A stretch of DNA of 64,000 bases, taken from the NCBI GenBank assembly GCA_910584055.1, contig CAJTZS010000023.1, positions 4,865 through 68,864 on the forward strand. Reading direction: 5' to 3'. Below are positions 34,189 to 43,211 of this stretch, piece by piece. Below the pieces are notes generated by a model that saw nothing but the letters and a program-made list of their open reading frames with translations, ran no database searches and had not been told where the DNA came from. The DNA is from an uncultured Muribaculaceae bacterium (GTDB lineage Bacteria > Bacteroidota > Bacteroidia > Bacteroidales > Muribaculaceae). The translations under genes were made by a program, and so were the position numbers. Numbering within the stretch: the first letter of the stretch is position 1; every line of letters starts with the position of its first letter.

Positions 34189-35063
34189 TTGCGAATCTTT
34201 TTGTAGACAGGCATTCTTTTGAATGCGGTGAAACCGATGTCCTTAAGGTTAAGCAGATGCTGAAAGATTTTTGTGATATGGTCTTGTTCGCTTCAAAATC
34301 TAATGAGGAAAGTGAAAACAATTTTTATCTGAATAAATCGAATTTCCTGAACACTGTTATTTTTCAGGATGTAACAGTGGGGGATCTATTGTATTTAAGT
34401 TCCGATAAGGTGAAGCGTTTGATTGGATTTGATGTCTCTGCACTTTTTACTTCTGCATTCAAAACATTCAAGAGGCTTAAATGTGACAAACCTATAACAA
34501 GACTGCCTTTGCCTACAAAGGAAAAATCTTATGCGATTTGCGTGATGCAAAAAACACAAGATTTCCCGTCTGCGTGTCAGGTAATAGCGAGCATCCGTGA
34601 TCTGGGTAAATTCCGCTGTCGCCATTTCATAAAATATTCGGACAGTGACGGCTATTTTGATGAGGCCGACAGATATATGAGGGGTCTTAAGCTACATCCG
34701 GATATAAAGAATCACTATAAGAAGGTTTTTTGCACCCATAAAAATAAGATTGATCACTGCCTTTGGACTATGGACGAACATTATTTATCGTTTCAAAGAG
34801 AATACATAGGTAACCGCATTCGATGTGTCTCAGATTTTGCTGTTCATCATAACCTTTATGATGGAGGCTCTTATGAGGGGTCTAAAAAGTTAAAGAGCAA
34901 AAAACTAAAGTTCGAGGACCGGACGGATGAAGTATATTGCGAGCCGCATCTTAAAATGAATACGGATGATGCAGGGCGCAAAGGTTATTGCCGGATATAT
35001 TTTGAGGAACCGGGGGAGGACTTCAAGCATGTATATGTCGGTTATATTTGCGAGCATAAATAA
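34185..35063 (+). CDS. Uncharacterized third gene of the ATPase operon
   Basis: A 292-residue soluble protein coupled to the ATPase by an ATGA overlap. It is rich in His, Cys and Lys. A central segment KVFCTHKNKIDHCLWTMDEH and a C-terminal block EPHLKMNTDDAGRKGYCRIYF ending in HVYVGYICEHK look conserved; the last block is the kind of compact C-terminal domain seen on proteins paired with defence ATPases. I cannot name a family. As the only component without an assigned role it is the best candidate effector. Its last 35 bp overlap the truncated higB frame. Confidence 0.6.
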   Translation: MIANLFVDRHSFECGETDVLKVKQMLKDFCDMVLFASKSNEESENNFYLNKSNFLNTVIFQDVTVGDLLYLSSDKVKRLIGFDVSALFTSAFKTFKRLKCDKPITRLPLPTKEKSYAICVMQKTQDFPSACQVIASIRDLGKFRCRHFIKYSDSDGYFDEADRYMRGLKLHPDIKNHYKKVFCTHKNKIDHCLWTMDEHYLSFQREYIGNRIRCVSDFAVHHNLYDGGSYEGSKKLKSKKLKFEDRTDEVYCEPHLKMNTDDAGRKGYCRIYFEEPGEDFKHVYVGYICEHK

Positions 35064-35271
35064 GACCTCTGAGCGAATCAATTATTATCCCACGTGGGTG
35101 GACAGGTATAACCTGTGGGCTTTCTATCGCCTGTTTCAGCATTATGTCTTTAATATCAAGGGAAACGATTATCGGATGGTGGTTGTTATTAAGTTTATAC
35201 CTCAGTTTGTCTTGATACGATTTATCGGGACGCATGCAGAGTATGATAAAATAGATTGTTCGACAATATAA
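35029..35271 (+). pseudogene. HigB-like toxin, 5'-truncated
   Basis: The last about 45 residues (HYVFNIKGNDYRMVVVIKF, then VLIRFIGTHAEYDKID) are an unmistakable HigB RNase C-terminus. The N-terminal half expected of a toxin of about 95-100 residues is missing: the longest start that avoids most of the upstream gene (ATG 35029 or 35035) gives about 80 residues whose first 30 do not resemble HigB. It is followed 10 bp later by an intact HigA gene. Probably an inactivated toxin with a surviving antitoxin, created where the ATPase operon was joined to this site. Confidence 0.6.
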
Positions 35272-35281
35272 AGCGACCGAT

Positions 35282-35647
35282 ATGACTAAAATTGAAAATG
35301 AACTGCAGTATCAGGTTACGCTCAAGAGGGTTGAAGAATTGATGCTGACATTGCCGGAAGATACTCCGGCGGAGGATCCTCGTATGGTGGAACTGACTCT
35401 TCTTGGTAATCTGGTGGCGGATTATGACGAGGAACATTTTCCGATCGGTAAGCCATCGCTTATTGAAGTGATCAAACTTCGTATGTATGAAATGGGGTTG
35501 ACCCAGGTTGCCCTGTCAAAATTGCTCGGTATCAACAGTTCTCGTATTTGCGAGTATCTTTCTGGCAAAAGGCAGCCGACCCTTGTTCAGGCCCGAGTAA
35601 TAAGTCAGCGCCTGAATATTGACCCGGCTATTGTGCTCGGTGTCTGA
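35282..35647 (+). CDS. higA: HigA-type antitoxin, XRE-family regulator
   Basis: A 121-residue protein with a C-terminal helix-turn-helix (GLTQVALSKLLGINSSRICEYLSGKRQPTL). The acidic N-terminal region (MLTLPEDTPAEDPRMVELTLL) is typical of Bacteroidota HigA proteins, which bind HigB and repress their own promoter. Its toxin partner directly upstream is truncated, so it may now act as a stand-alone regulator. Confidence 0.8.
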   Translation: MTKIENELQYQVTLKRVEELMLTLPEDTPAEDPRMVELTLLGNLVADYDEEHFPIGKPSLIEVIKLRMYEMGLTQVALSKLLGINSSRICEYLSGKRQPTLVQARVISQRLNIDPAIVLGV

Positions 35648-35652
35648 CGCTT

Positions 35653-36282
35653 TCAGATTATGATGCCGGTGAGGACCCGGGAGACGGGGAGGGAGAGGAG
35701 GAGACAGAGGGAGGCGATGTCGGCTTCTGCATCGCACAGGATGGTGTTGATGGTGATGCCGAATTGTTCGAGTGATGCCGTGACTCCGGCGGGTAGGGCA
35801 GGCGGTGCGGAGGTGTCTCCGGTTATGTTGATGAGGCGGCCGCCATAGTCGGAGGGGATCGGGTAGCGCAGTTTATGCGATAGCCATAGGTTGGCGAGGA
35901 GGTTGAGAGACCAGCCTGCCTGTGTGTTGTTTATGATGATGTCTATATCGCGCCAGGCTTTGAGGAGGTCAGTGAAATTCCTCTCTATTTCCGAGGGGTT
36001 GTCGATGTAGCAGGCATGAAAGCGGATGCCGCTGTCGTGTGCCATCTCTGTCCCTTTTTCAGTATCGCTGCTAAACACGGCAATCCTGCATCCGGCTTTT
36101 CGGAAGGCTCCGATTATTCTTTCTGTGGTATTGTTGAAGTTGCTCGTGATGAGCACGCGGCGCGGCGGGAATTCGAAACAGATCCTTCCGGCTCCGGGTA
36201 TCGGATGTCGCCGAGGTGCGGAGACTCCGCCTTTGCCGAGCCGGAGGTCTTCCATTCTCTTTTCAAGATAATTGTCTGCCAT
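35653..36282 (-). CDS. Degenerate short-chain dehydrogenase-like protein
   Basis: 209 residues from the ATG at 36282; the frame extends to 36423, but those codons are unlike a protein start. The Rossmann-like segment RRVLITSNFNNTTERIIGAF lacks the usual TGxxxGxG loop. It keeps DIDIIINNTQAG, equivalent to the NNAG strand of short-chain dehydrogenases, and GRLINITGDTSAPPA. The catalytic YxxxK is not seen. It may have lost cofactor binding and serve as a binding or regulatory protein. It converges on higA with 5 bp between them. Confidence 0.6.
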   Translation of the reverse strand: MADNYLEKRMEDLRLGKGGVSAPRRHPIPGAGRICFEFPPRRVLITSNFNNTTERIIGAFRKAGCRIAVFSSDTEKGTEMAHDSGIRFHACYIDNPSEIERNFTDLLKAWRDIDIIINNTQAGWSLNLLANLWLSHKLRYPIPSDYGGRLINITGDTSAPPALPAGVTASLEQFGITINTILCDAEADIASLCLLLSLPVSRVLTGIII

Positions 36283-36648
36283 AAATATAAGTAGGTAAGA
36301 AAAATTAAACGATATATGTAGGTAATGAAATCTTGTCCAATAAAACTTGTCCTTTTTGGCTGTTTCCACCTTGTAATTCAGTCGCATATGCCTATATGTT
36401 CCTTCATTACGCGGCAAAAACATCTCAAAAATAACTGCGTTTTATTTGTGCATTAATTTTTATTACCTACTTACTCAATATAATCCACAAACCACTTTTG
36501 TCTCAGTTTTTCACAAACCATTGAAACCATTAATGCCATGGCTCGCTCCCGCTCGCTGTCTGACACACGCGATTATTCTTCCAACCACTGAACAACCACA
36601 TTTGCCATCGGCGATTTATATTTCACTTAGCGTCCATGCACTCTGCCG

Positions 36649-36725
36649 GACGGGGAGCGGTTGTTGCTTGCAACGACCGAACGGTTTGCCACGATGCCGC
36701 CGTTGCGAGCAACAACTGCTCCGTC
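36649..36725. repeat. Imperfect inverted repeat in intergenic region
   Basis: The spacer between the SDR-like gene and the lipoprotein gene (36283-36845) has no gene. It holds an inverted repeat of about 26 bp per arm: GACGGGGAGCGGTTGTTGCT.. from 36649 against ..AGCAACAACTGCTCCGTC ending at 36725, with a few mismatches and a loop of about 25 nt. It is GC-rich, while the flanks are AT-rich. A TATTTTTG at 36805-36812 is a candidate -7 for the lipoprotein gene. Confidence 0.5.
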
Positions 36726-36845
36726 AGACGCGGCAAAGGTGGTTAAACACCCACTAAAACTGAACATTTGTTGCTGTTTGATGCAAAATTAGCAATTTTT
36801 TTTGTATTTTTGAGAATCGATTTTTGTTGCTTAAAATTTTCAGAT

Positions 36846-38345
36846 ATGAGGAACTGTAAGATATATGTGGCGGCTGTGTTGGCGGTGGTTCTATGTGCCT
36901 GCAAGGGGAAAAAGGAGGCTCTGACCGTGCTTTCCGGTGAGGAGTTCTTCACGTCGGGGCTGGCTGAGGTTTCCGGAAGGCTGGTGAACGATAACCGGTT
37001 CTGGAATGAGAGGCTTAACGGGTTAGTGGGAGGATTCTATATTTTCAAGGATGATGTCATTACGGGGGAATCTCAAATCCATCCGTTTTCCTCTGATTTC
37101 GGCGACAAGTCTTTCCACGACTGGATCCGGATTCCGTCTCCCCGGATCGTGATGATACGGGGGCAAAAGGTTACAGCTCCGGACATATATCTGGAAGGGG
37201 GGAAGAACCTTATAATGGAGGTTGACATAAAAACCGGGGATTGTGTTTTTTCCGGAGAACTCGGTCCTGTGAACCGGGAATTGCAGGAGTCCCCCAAGAT
37301 GACAGCCCTTGATGAGATAAACAGAAGAATAGAGTCGGATTCTACTTTCACGCCGGCCGAGGCATATGCTCTTTATGAGTCTGCGGATTCGGTATGGCGC
37401 CGCGAACTTGAGGTTTACCTCAGCTCGGGGCGTGTGTCGGAAGTGGGGAAAAGGATATTGGGGAACGCGCCGGTGTTTCAGAAGGCTTATTGGCTTATGC
37501 AGCACGAGGCTTTCCTTAAGCCGGAATCGGCGGAAGATTATTCCCCTTTGCGTGAGGCTATGCTTGTGGACGACAGCTATCTTTTGTCGCAGAGATGGCC
37601 TGGCGGCCTGGTGAAGAACTTAGCGATGTCGGATCTCCTCAAAAGGCTTGGCAAGGAGAGACATGCGGGGAAGGCGACTGACTATAGGACGGCAGTGTTA
37701 AGATACTTGGAGCGCTTTGACGAACTTGGACGTTTCTTGAGGGTGGATGGCATGCCGCTTCTTGCACAGCTCGCCGTCTCACGGACCCTCTGCACCGGCG
37801 GCTTGCTTGAAAAGTCTGCCGGCATTGAGGAGGCCCTGGCTATCGTGGATACGGTGGCACGCACTTATCTGCCGAGTCCGGTTGTGAGGAATGCTGTAGG
37901 ACATTATGCGCGTAAGATTTTCCATAAAGACAGGTACGAAGTCCGTGACACGCCTGAGGGGAAGATGCTGAAGAAGATCCTTGCTCCATATGCCGGGAGG
38001 CATGTTATAATGGACTTCTGGATGGGTAGCTGTCCTCCTTGCATTCGTGAAATGCGTGACACGCGCGAGATGCGCGAAAAATATCGTGGCAACCAAGATT
38101 GGGTTATCCTCTTCGTAACCGGTGAGGATGTCACTCCTAAAGACGAATATGAAAAGATATCGGCCAAGTATCTGCAGGGAGACGAGACATTGCTTCTTGA
38201 CAGTTGCACCTACCGCAGGCTGTCGGCAATGTTTGATGTGGAGGGCGTGCCCCGCAAAGTGCTTTTCGGCCGTGACGGCGCAGTGCTCGATGAGGACTAT
38301 AGTCTTGACAGGAGGGGTGTGGACGCAGACTCGCCTCAGCTCTGA
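36846..38345 (+). CDS. Lipoprotein with C-terminal thioredoxin-like domain
   Basis: 499 residues from ATG 36846, chosen because it gives a lipoprotein signal (MRNCKIYVAAVLAVVLCAC, lipobox LCAC); the frame is open further upstream to 36768. The C-terminal 130 residues form a TlpA/AhpC-type thioredoxin domain: HVIMDFWMGSCPPCIREM with the CPPC redox pair, and EGVPRKVLF with the cis-proline. Bacteroidetes have many such membrane-anchored thiol-disulfide proteins, often linked to nutrient or stress response. Mature N-terminal domain not recognised. Confidence 0.82.
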   Translation: MRNCKIYVAAVLAVVLCACKGKKEALTVLSGEEFFTSGLAEVSGRLVNDNRFWNERLNGLVGGFYIFKDDVITGESQIHPFSSDFGDKSFHDWIRIPSPRIVMIRGQKVTAPDIYLEGGKNLIMEVDIKTGDCVFSGELGPVNRELQESPKMTALDEINRRIESDSTFTPAEAYALYESADSVWRRELEVYLSSGRVSEVGKRILGNAPVFQKAYWLMQHEAFLKPESAEDYSPLREAMLVDDSYLLSQRWPGGLVKNLAMSDLLKRLGKERHAGKATDYRTAVLRYLERFDELGRFLRVDGMPLLAQLAVSRTLCTGGLLEKSAGIEEALAIVDTVARTYLPSPVVRNAVGHYARKIFHKDRYEVRDTPEGKMLKKILAPYAGRHVIMDFWMGSCPPCIREMRDTREMREKYRGNQDWVILFVTGEDVTPKDEYEKISAKYLQGDETLLLDSCTYRRLSAMFDVEGVPRKVLFGRDGAVLDEDYSLDRRGVDADSPQL

Positions 38346-38414
38346 ATCGCGCGCAATCACCTTTGTTTGATATGTTAAATTGTGTTAAGATCGGGGGGGT
38401 AAATAGAAAATAGT

Positions 38415-38456
38415 TACCTTTGCATTGAGTTATAAGTGTAAAATATACACTTATAA
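38415..38456 (+). promoter_or_regulatory. Promoter and leader hairpin of the PI-PLC-like gene
   Basis: TACCTTTG at 38415-38422 matches the -7 consensus. Immediately downstream the leader folds into an 11-bp hairpin, TTATAAGTGTA (38430-38440) against TACACTTATAA (38446-38456), within 8 nt of the -7 element. The transcript has a leader of about 140 nt before ATG 38572. The hairpin would be at the 5' end of the message and may stabilise it; it is also a palindromic operator candidate. Confidence 0.6.
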
Positions 38457-38571
38457 TTCAGATTGACCTTAGAATCGTTGCAGACGATAGAGACCTCGAT
38501 TATTATAACCAATTTAAACAGTTTCTAAGAAATTGTTAAAAAATAACTAACATCAAACATTTTATTCTACC

Positions 38572-40989
38572 ATGAAAAAGGTGATTGTATCCCTTGCTTT
38601 AGGAATTGCGATGGCGGTTCCTTCTGTGCAGGCCAAAGTGCCTGCGTATGACGCAAACGCGCAGCTTGCGGCGGCGCGTGCCGATATCGGGAACTGGATG
38701 AAGTATCTTCCCGACGACATGTTCGTGGCGCATGTCTCTATTCCCGGTTCGCATGACTCCGCAACGGGTCATAATGTGACTTTGCCATCATTTTCAATGG
38801 CTCAGGAGGTTCTTCTGGAAGATCAGTTGAAAGGAGGAATCCGCGCTTTCGATTTCCGTCCGGGCTTCTATACGGAGGATGTGGAGATAGACGGCACGAA
38901 GGTTACTGTTCCATATGTGAACTGTAACCACGGATCATCTAAAACTGATTTGAGGATGGAGCAGGCGTTTGACATTCTGGTCAACTATCTGAAAGAGCAT
39001 CCGTCGGAGTTTCTGGCAATGCATCTTTTTCGTGGGTATCCTACGAGCGACCCTGCGGAAGCTGTGAGGGACTCATATGACGAGGCTATCGGCAAGATTT
39101 TCAACGAAGGGAAGTTCGCGGATTTCTTTGTTGATTTCGACCCTTACCTGACGGTGAAGCAGATGCGTGGAAAGATTGTGGTTTTCCGTCGCGACCGCAT
39201 AGCCTGGTGTCATATCAACAAGGCCGGAAACCTCACTGAATGGCCCGGCGATCAAGATTTGTGGGAGGAGGGGGCGGCCGCTACCGTCACCAATGCGCTG
39301 AATCCCACTCTGACCGCCCGCATCAAGGTGACAGACGTGTCATCGCCTAAAAAGCAGGAGCTTCTTGACAAGAAACTTCAGTCGATAACCAACCTTTTTA
39401 ATTCCAACTGCAAGCAGCTGCGTCCCAACGAGGCCAAGGCCAAGGGTGACTACAAGCCGGAATGGTCGATGATTTTCACTTCCGGGGAAGGCCTTGCTTC
39501 CGGAAAAAAAGGCTACCTCACTTGCTCCACTTACACGAATCCGCTTCTTACGAAGCTTATCAACGAGGCTGAGATTGCCGGTCCTACCGGTATAGTATTG
39601 TCGGACTGGGTGCTTATCGACAATTATAAGGAGGGGACCACGGATTATGAGATGAAGAGCAACGACATGCTGAAAGCCATAATCGAAAACAACTTCAAGT
39701 ATGCTTCCGATTACATTCTTGATGATGAGCTGTTCAATGACGAGAAGGATATAAAATCTGATGAGTATGGTTTAGGAGGCAAGACCCTTTTCCTGCGCAA
39801 TGCGGAAACAGGAAAAATGCTCGCGGCCGGTGCCGATTGGGGCACGCATGCAGTGCTTGCGGGCAACGGTATACGCATTACCCCCTTCTTTGACAACCGC
39901 ACGGGTAAATATCTCTTGAAAACGACTTTCCGTCAGGGTGGCGTGGACAACTATTTAGGCGGCGACTGCTATATCGACAATACCGCACCCCATTTTATGA
40001 CTGTTGTGAAGGCAGAGGATGCCGATGCTTTCTATCTTACTTTCAACGGTGTTGACGGTGAAAATAATACCACCGTTTTTGCCCTTGCCACGGAGTCGGC
40101 CGTGAATCAATATGCCGACGGCACTGCGACGATGGTTAACTATCTCAAGTTCGAGAAAGGCAACAAGAGCCAGATGTGGGAGTTCATCGCGGAGGGCGAA
40201 CTCGTCGAGGAGCTTGCCGCCAAGGCAACAATGGATAATCCGGCAGACCTGACCTTCATGATCCGTGGATACAAACTCGATCCCAATGACGATGACGAGA
40301 ACGGCAAATGGATTCTTAAGAATGAACTGGCTAAAAATTCCACTACATATTGTATGAAGACCCAAGTTTGGGGTTCCAATGATTATAACGACAAGGATAT
40401 GATTTTCCGGGTGTATGCAGACAAAACCAGCACTCTGTATCCTGAAAATTATTCCTGGGAGCTTTCGCAGGAAGTGGCAGGGCTTCCCGAAGGACTCTAC
40501 ACCGTCACGGCAAAGGCGATGGTTGACAATATGCCTGTTGAGGGTGAAGGATGCTTCGAGATGGCTGCCAACGGAGTGGACATGGCAAAGGGAATACATG
40601 TGGAGACTACCGGCGCATTCACATGCGACAAGGGAAGTGCGCTTGATGTGCTCCGCGATGAGAAGAGCCTCGTTAAGGCTGAGAATGTAGAGGTCGGTAA
40701 TGATGGGAAGCTCCTTATCCGAATGGCAAAACCGCTTAAGACTGCATCCGGTAAACAGAATTTCTTCTTCGACAATTTTGCCCTGAAATATCATGGAAAG
40801 AAGATCGGGTCTTCTGTTGCGGAGATAGGAGAAGAGGTTACGGTCGGTCCGGAAACTGTAGTTGATGTCTACACCGTTTCTGGCGTTATGGTGGCAGGCG
40901 GCGTGCGCTATGGCGAGGCGTTCAACGAACTTGGACGCGGTGTCTACATCGTGCGCTCCGCAAACGCTACAGTCAAGGTGATGAAGTAA
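38572..40989 (+). CDS. Secreted phosphatidylinositol-specific phospholipase C-like protein
   Basis: 805 residues with a signal peptide (MKKVIVSLALGIAMAVPSVQA). The PI-PLC X domain has both catalytic histidines, H61 in SIPGSHDSATGH and H120 in NCNHGSSKT, plus GGIRAFDFRPG. Bacterial enzymes of this fold cleave phosphatidylinositol or GPI anchors. The middle part is beta-rich and unassigned (possible carbohydrate or lipid binding). The C-terminal VDVYTVSGVMVAGG to GVYIVRSANATVKVMK resembles a type IX secretion sorting domain, suggesting export to the cell surface. Confidence 0.85.
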   Translation: MKKVIVSLALGIAMAVPSVQAKVPAYDANAQLAAARADIGNWMKYLPDDMFVAHVSIPGSHDSATGHNVTLPSFSMAQEVLLEDQLKGGIRAFDFRPGFYTEDVEIDGTKVTVPYVNCNHGSSKTDLRMEQAFDILVNYLKEHPSEFLAMHLFRGYPTSDPAEAVRDSYDEAIGKIFNEGKFADFFVDFDPYLTVKQMRGKIVVFRRDRIAWCHINKAGNLTEWPGDQDLWEEGAAATVTNALNPTLTARIKVTDVSSPKKQELLDKKLQSITNLFNSNCKQLRPNEAKAKGDYKPEWSMIFTSGEGLASGKKGYLTCSTYTNPLLTKLINEAEIAGPTGIVLSDWVLIDNYKEGTTDYEMKSNDMLKAIIENNFKYASDYILDDELFNDEKDIKSDEYGLGGKTLFLRNAETGKMLAAGADWGTHAVLAGNGIRITPFFDNRTGKYLLKTTFRQGGVDNYLGGDCYIDNTAPHFMTVVKAEDADAFYLTFNGVDGENNTTVFALATESAVNQYADGTATMVNYLKFEKGNKSQMWEFIAEGELVEELAAKATMDNPADLTFMIRGYKLDPNDDDENGKWILKNELAKNSTTYCMKTQVWGSNDYNDKDMIFRVYADKTSTLYPENYSWELSQEVAGLPEGLYTVTAKAMVDNMPVEGEGCFEMAANGVDMAKGIHVETTGAFTCDKGSALDVLRDEKSLVKAENVEVGNDGKLLIRMAKPLKTASGKQNFFFDNFALKYHGKKIGSSVAEIGEEVTVGPETVVDVYTVSGVMVAGGVRYGEAFNELGRGVYIVRSANATVKVMK

Positions 40990-41012
40990 GCTTAGATAAG
41001 TATTATATGAAG

Positions 41013-41045
41013 ATAGAGGGCGTTTTATCAGACGCCCTCTATTTT
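41013..41045. terminator. Bidirectional terminator between convergent genes
   Basis: ATAGAGGGCGT (41013-41023) pairs perfectly with ACGCCCTCTAT (41032-41042), followed by TTTG on the plus strand. It separates the PI-PLC gene from the convergent minus-strand gene and covers the stop codon of the latter. Confidence 0.8.
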
Positions 41046-41432
41046 GTTTAGTTCCATTTCAAGGAACTCCGCCGCGTCGGCAACGCAGTCGTTGCATGCC
41101 CGGAGCGGTCGGCCGGTGTCGATGCCTTTGAGTTCGCGGCATATTGTTGAGCCGTTGCGCTCTTTGAACCTGTCCATTATATTCTTCATGTGGGCGCGGG
41201 CCTTGACGCGGTCGGCGGTTCTCATGCCGAGTATGATGCCGGTCCCTACCAGTGCGCCGCATGTTCCTTCAAGGTTGCCCATGCCGGTGCCGAAGGCTGC
41301 GGCTGCCGCGGCCATGGTTTCTTCATCCGTCCCGGCGATGTCGCAGTATGTGCAGGCTACAGACTGGGCGCAGTTGAACCTGCCGCATCCTTTCCGGTTT
41401 CTTGCTTCTTCTATTCGGTTGTTTTCTGTCAT
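41028..41432 (-). CDS. C-GCAxxG-C-C family redox-type protein
   Basis: A 134-residue cysteine-rich protein of the C_GCAxxG_C_C family. It shows GCGRFNCAQSV, GNLEGTCGALVGTGIILG and the C-terminal CRELKG/ACNDCVADAAEF. Such proteins are small, sometimes selenocysteine-containing in other phyla, and are thought to be redox or metal-binding; the reaction is unknown. The N-terminus is fixed by ATG 41432. Confidence 0.85.
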   Translation of the reverse strand: MTENNRIEEARNRKGCGRFNCAQSVACTYCDIAGTDEETMAAAAAAFGTGMGNLEGTCGALVGTGIILGMRTADRVKARAHMKNIMDRFKERNGSTICRELKGIDTGRPLRACNDCVADAAEFLEMELNKIEGV

Positions 41433-41486
41433 TTTTTATAGGGTGTTATAGGGGGTGATGGGGTGTTATGGGTATAGGGAGGAGGA

Positions 41487-42917
41487 TTAAAGGATTGGGG
41501 AGACGAGGCGCACTATCGATTCAAGGCCGCGCTGCAGCAGCGGGCGTCGCCGCCATGCGCTGAATGTCAGTTTTGTGCATTGGCGCATGTCGTTGAAGAA
41601 GATGTCGCGCATGCGGCGGTTCATATCGCGGTCGTATATTATGAGGCTGCATTCGAAGTTGTTTTCGAAACTGCGGTAGTCGAAGTTGGTGGAGCCGGCT
41701 ATAACAAGGTTCTCATCTATTATGATTCCTTTGGCGTGAAGCATGCCAGGGTTGTAGAGATACACCTTTATTCCGGCGCGCAGACATTGCGTGACGAATG
41801 AGTATCCGGCATATTGGAGCATGCGCGAGTCGCTTTTGCCGGGGAGCATTATGCGCACGTCTATTTTGGAGAGCGCGGCTGCCTCCAAGGCGTGCTGCAG
41901 GGCATCGGTGGGGAGGAAGTAGGGTGTCTGGATGTAGATTGACTTTGTGGCGTTCGATATCGCCTTGAGGAAACAGAGGGCCTGGTTGTCCCATGAATCG
42001 ATTGGCCCTGAGGTGATGAGCTGCATCCCGACGTTGTTGCGGATGGTGACCGGCTCCACTTTGGGGTATTCTATGGATTCCGGATTGTTCTTGAAATTCC
42101 AGTCAACAATAAATGAATATAGCAGCGACTCCACGATATCGCCCTGGAGACGGAAATGGGTGTCGCGCCATGCCATACCTTCCGATGTGCCGTTCTGGTA
42201 GCGGTCGGCAATGTTCATTCCTCCAAGATATCCGATTCTTCCGTCGATCACCACTATCTTGCGGTGGTTGCGCCAGTTAATGCGGTTGGCGAGCTGAGGG
42301 AAGGTTACACGGAAGAAGGGGTGTGTCTCCACTCCGTTTTCCGCCATGCGCTTGAAAAAGCGGTTCCGCGCCGAGAAGCTTCCTACATGGTCATAAATCA
42401 CCTTTACTTCGAGCCCCTCGCGAGCTTTGCCGATCAGGATGTCGGCAATCTCCTCTCCGGTGGCATCGTCGGAGAATATGTAATACTGAAGGTATATCGA
42501 TTTACGGGCGTTGCGTAGGTCGCGTTTGAGATTTTTGAACTTCTCTTCCCCCGTGGTGAAAATTTCGATGTGATTGTTTATGGTATAGAATGAGGAGGAG
42601 AGGTTGCGGGCGAGCTTTATCAGATTCTTGTCGGCATCGGGGAGATTGAGGCTCGCGAGATTGACATGCCGCGGGGCCATGCGGCTGATCATGCGGCGCT
42701 TGTTGTGGCGCGAGATCATGTGCTCCCCTTTGAGGCTGCGCCCGAAGAATAGATAGAAGACAAGTCCCACCACGGGGAGGAATATAAGGGCTATCACCCA
42801 GGACAGCGACCGGATGGGGTTGCGGTTTTCCTTGAGCACCACGATAATGCAGCTTATGATCGTTATGGCATAAGCTATGTTGACAATCATCACTATCCAG
42901 TAATTTATTGTGCCCAT
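41487..42917 (-). CDS. cls: Cardiolipin synthase (phospholipase D family)
   Basis: 476 residues. Two N-terminal membrane helices (IVMIVNIAYAITIISCIIVVL and the following one) are followed by two HKD motifs, NHRKIVVIDGRIGYLGGMN and HAKGIIIDENLVIAGSTNFD. Condenses two phosphatidylglycerol molecules into cardiolipin at the inner membrane. Length and layout are standard for bacterial Cls. Confidence 0.95.
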   Translation of the reverse strand: MGTINYWIVMIVNIAYAITIISCIIVVLKENRNPIRSLSWVIALIFLPVVGLVFYLFFGRSLKGEHMISRHNKRRMISRMAPRHVNLASLNLPDADKNLIKLARNLSSSFYTINNHIEIFTTGEEKFKNLKRDLRNARKSIYLQYYIFSDDATGEEIADILIGKAREGLEVKVIYDHVGSFSARNRFFKRMAENGVETHPFFRVTFPQLANRINWRNHRKIVVIDGRIGYLGGMNIADRYQNGTSEGMAWRDTHFRLQGDIVESLLYSFIVDWNFKNNPESIEYPKVEPVTIRNNVGMQLITSGPIDSWDNQALCFLKAISNATKSIYIQTPYFLPTDALQHALEAAALSKIDVRIMLPGKSDSRMLQYAGYSFVTQCLRAGIKVYLYNPGMLHAKGIIIDENLVIAGSTNFDYRSFENNFECSLIIYDRDMNRRMRDIFFNDMRQCTKLTFSAWRRRPLLQRGLESIVRLVSPIL

Positions 42918-42980
42918 CGAGTCTCTAATTTACGGCTAAGTTAGTAAAAATCGGTGTATTTTGGAAGGGGGACTGGGGAT

Positions 42981-43016
42981 AAAAATTGGGCGAGGGGACT
43001 TCTCAATCACCTCGCC
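42981..43016 (-). terminator. Minus-strand terminator candidate
   Basis: GGGCGAGG (42988-42995) pairs with CCTCGCC (43010-43016). On the minus strand the stem is followed by AATTTTT. It lies about 195 bp after the DUF3109 gene and before the cls start, and would end that transcript. The remaining spacer 42918-43211 shows nothing else. Confidence 0.55.
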
Positions 43017-43211
43017 TTTGGCTTAACTAAATAAATTCTTACATGTTAGGATCATAGTATCAAGTGCAAATTTATGCAAAATATGCCGAAAAACATAAAA
43101 TTTGGGAAGAAAATTGAAGAGAGGGCGTGTTAAAATGTGTTAAACCTGCGGGATGGGGGTGGATAGGTCTGGATGGGGATTAACGGGAGATGGGGTATTT
43201 AGGGGGCGGCA

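Noticed and set aside
36446..36757. Frame of 103 codons in the spacer before the lipoprotein gene
   Set aside because: Composition is not protein-like and it runs through the inverted repeat.
41044..41451. Plus-strand frame opposite the C-GCAxxG-C-C gene
   Set aside because: Shadow of the minus-strand gene, whose Cys motifs are family-specific.
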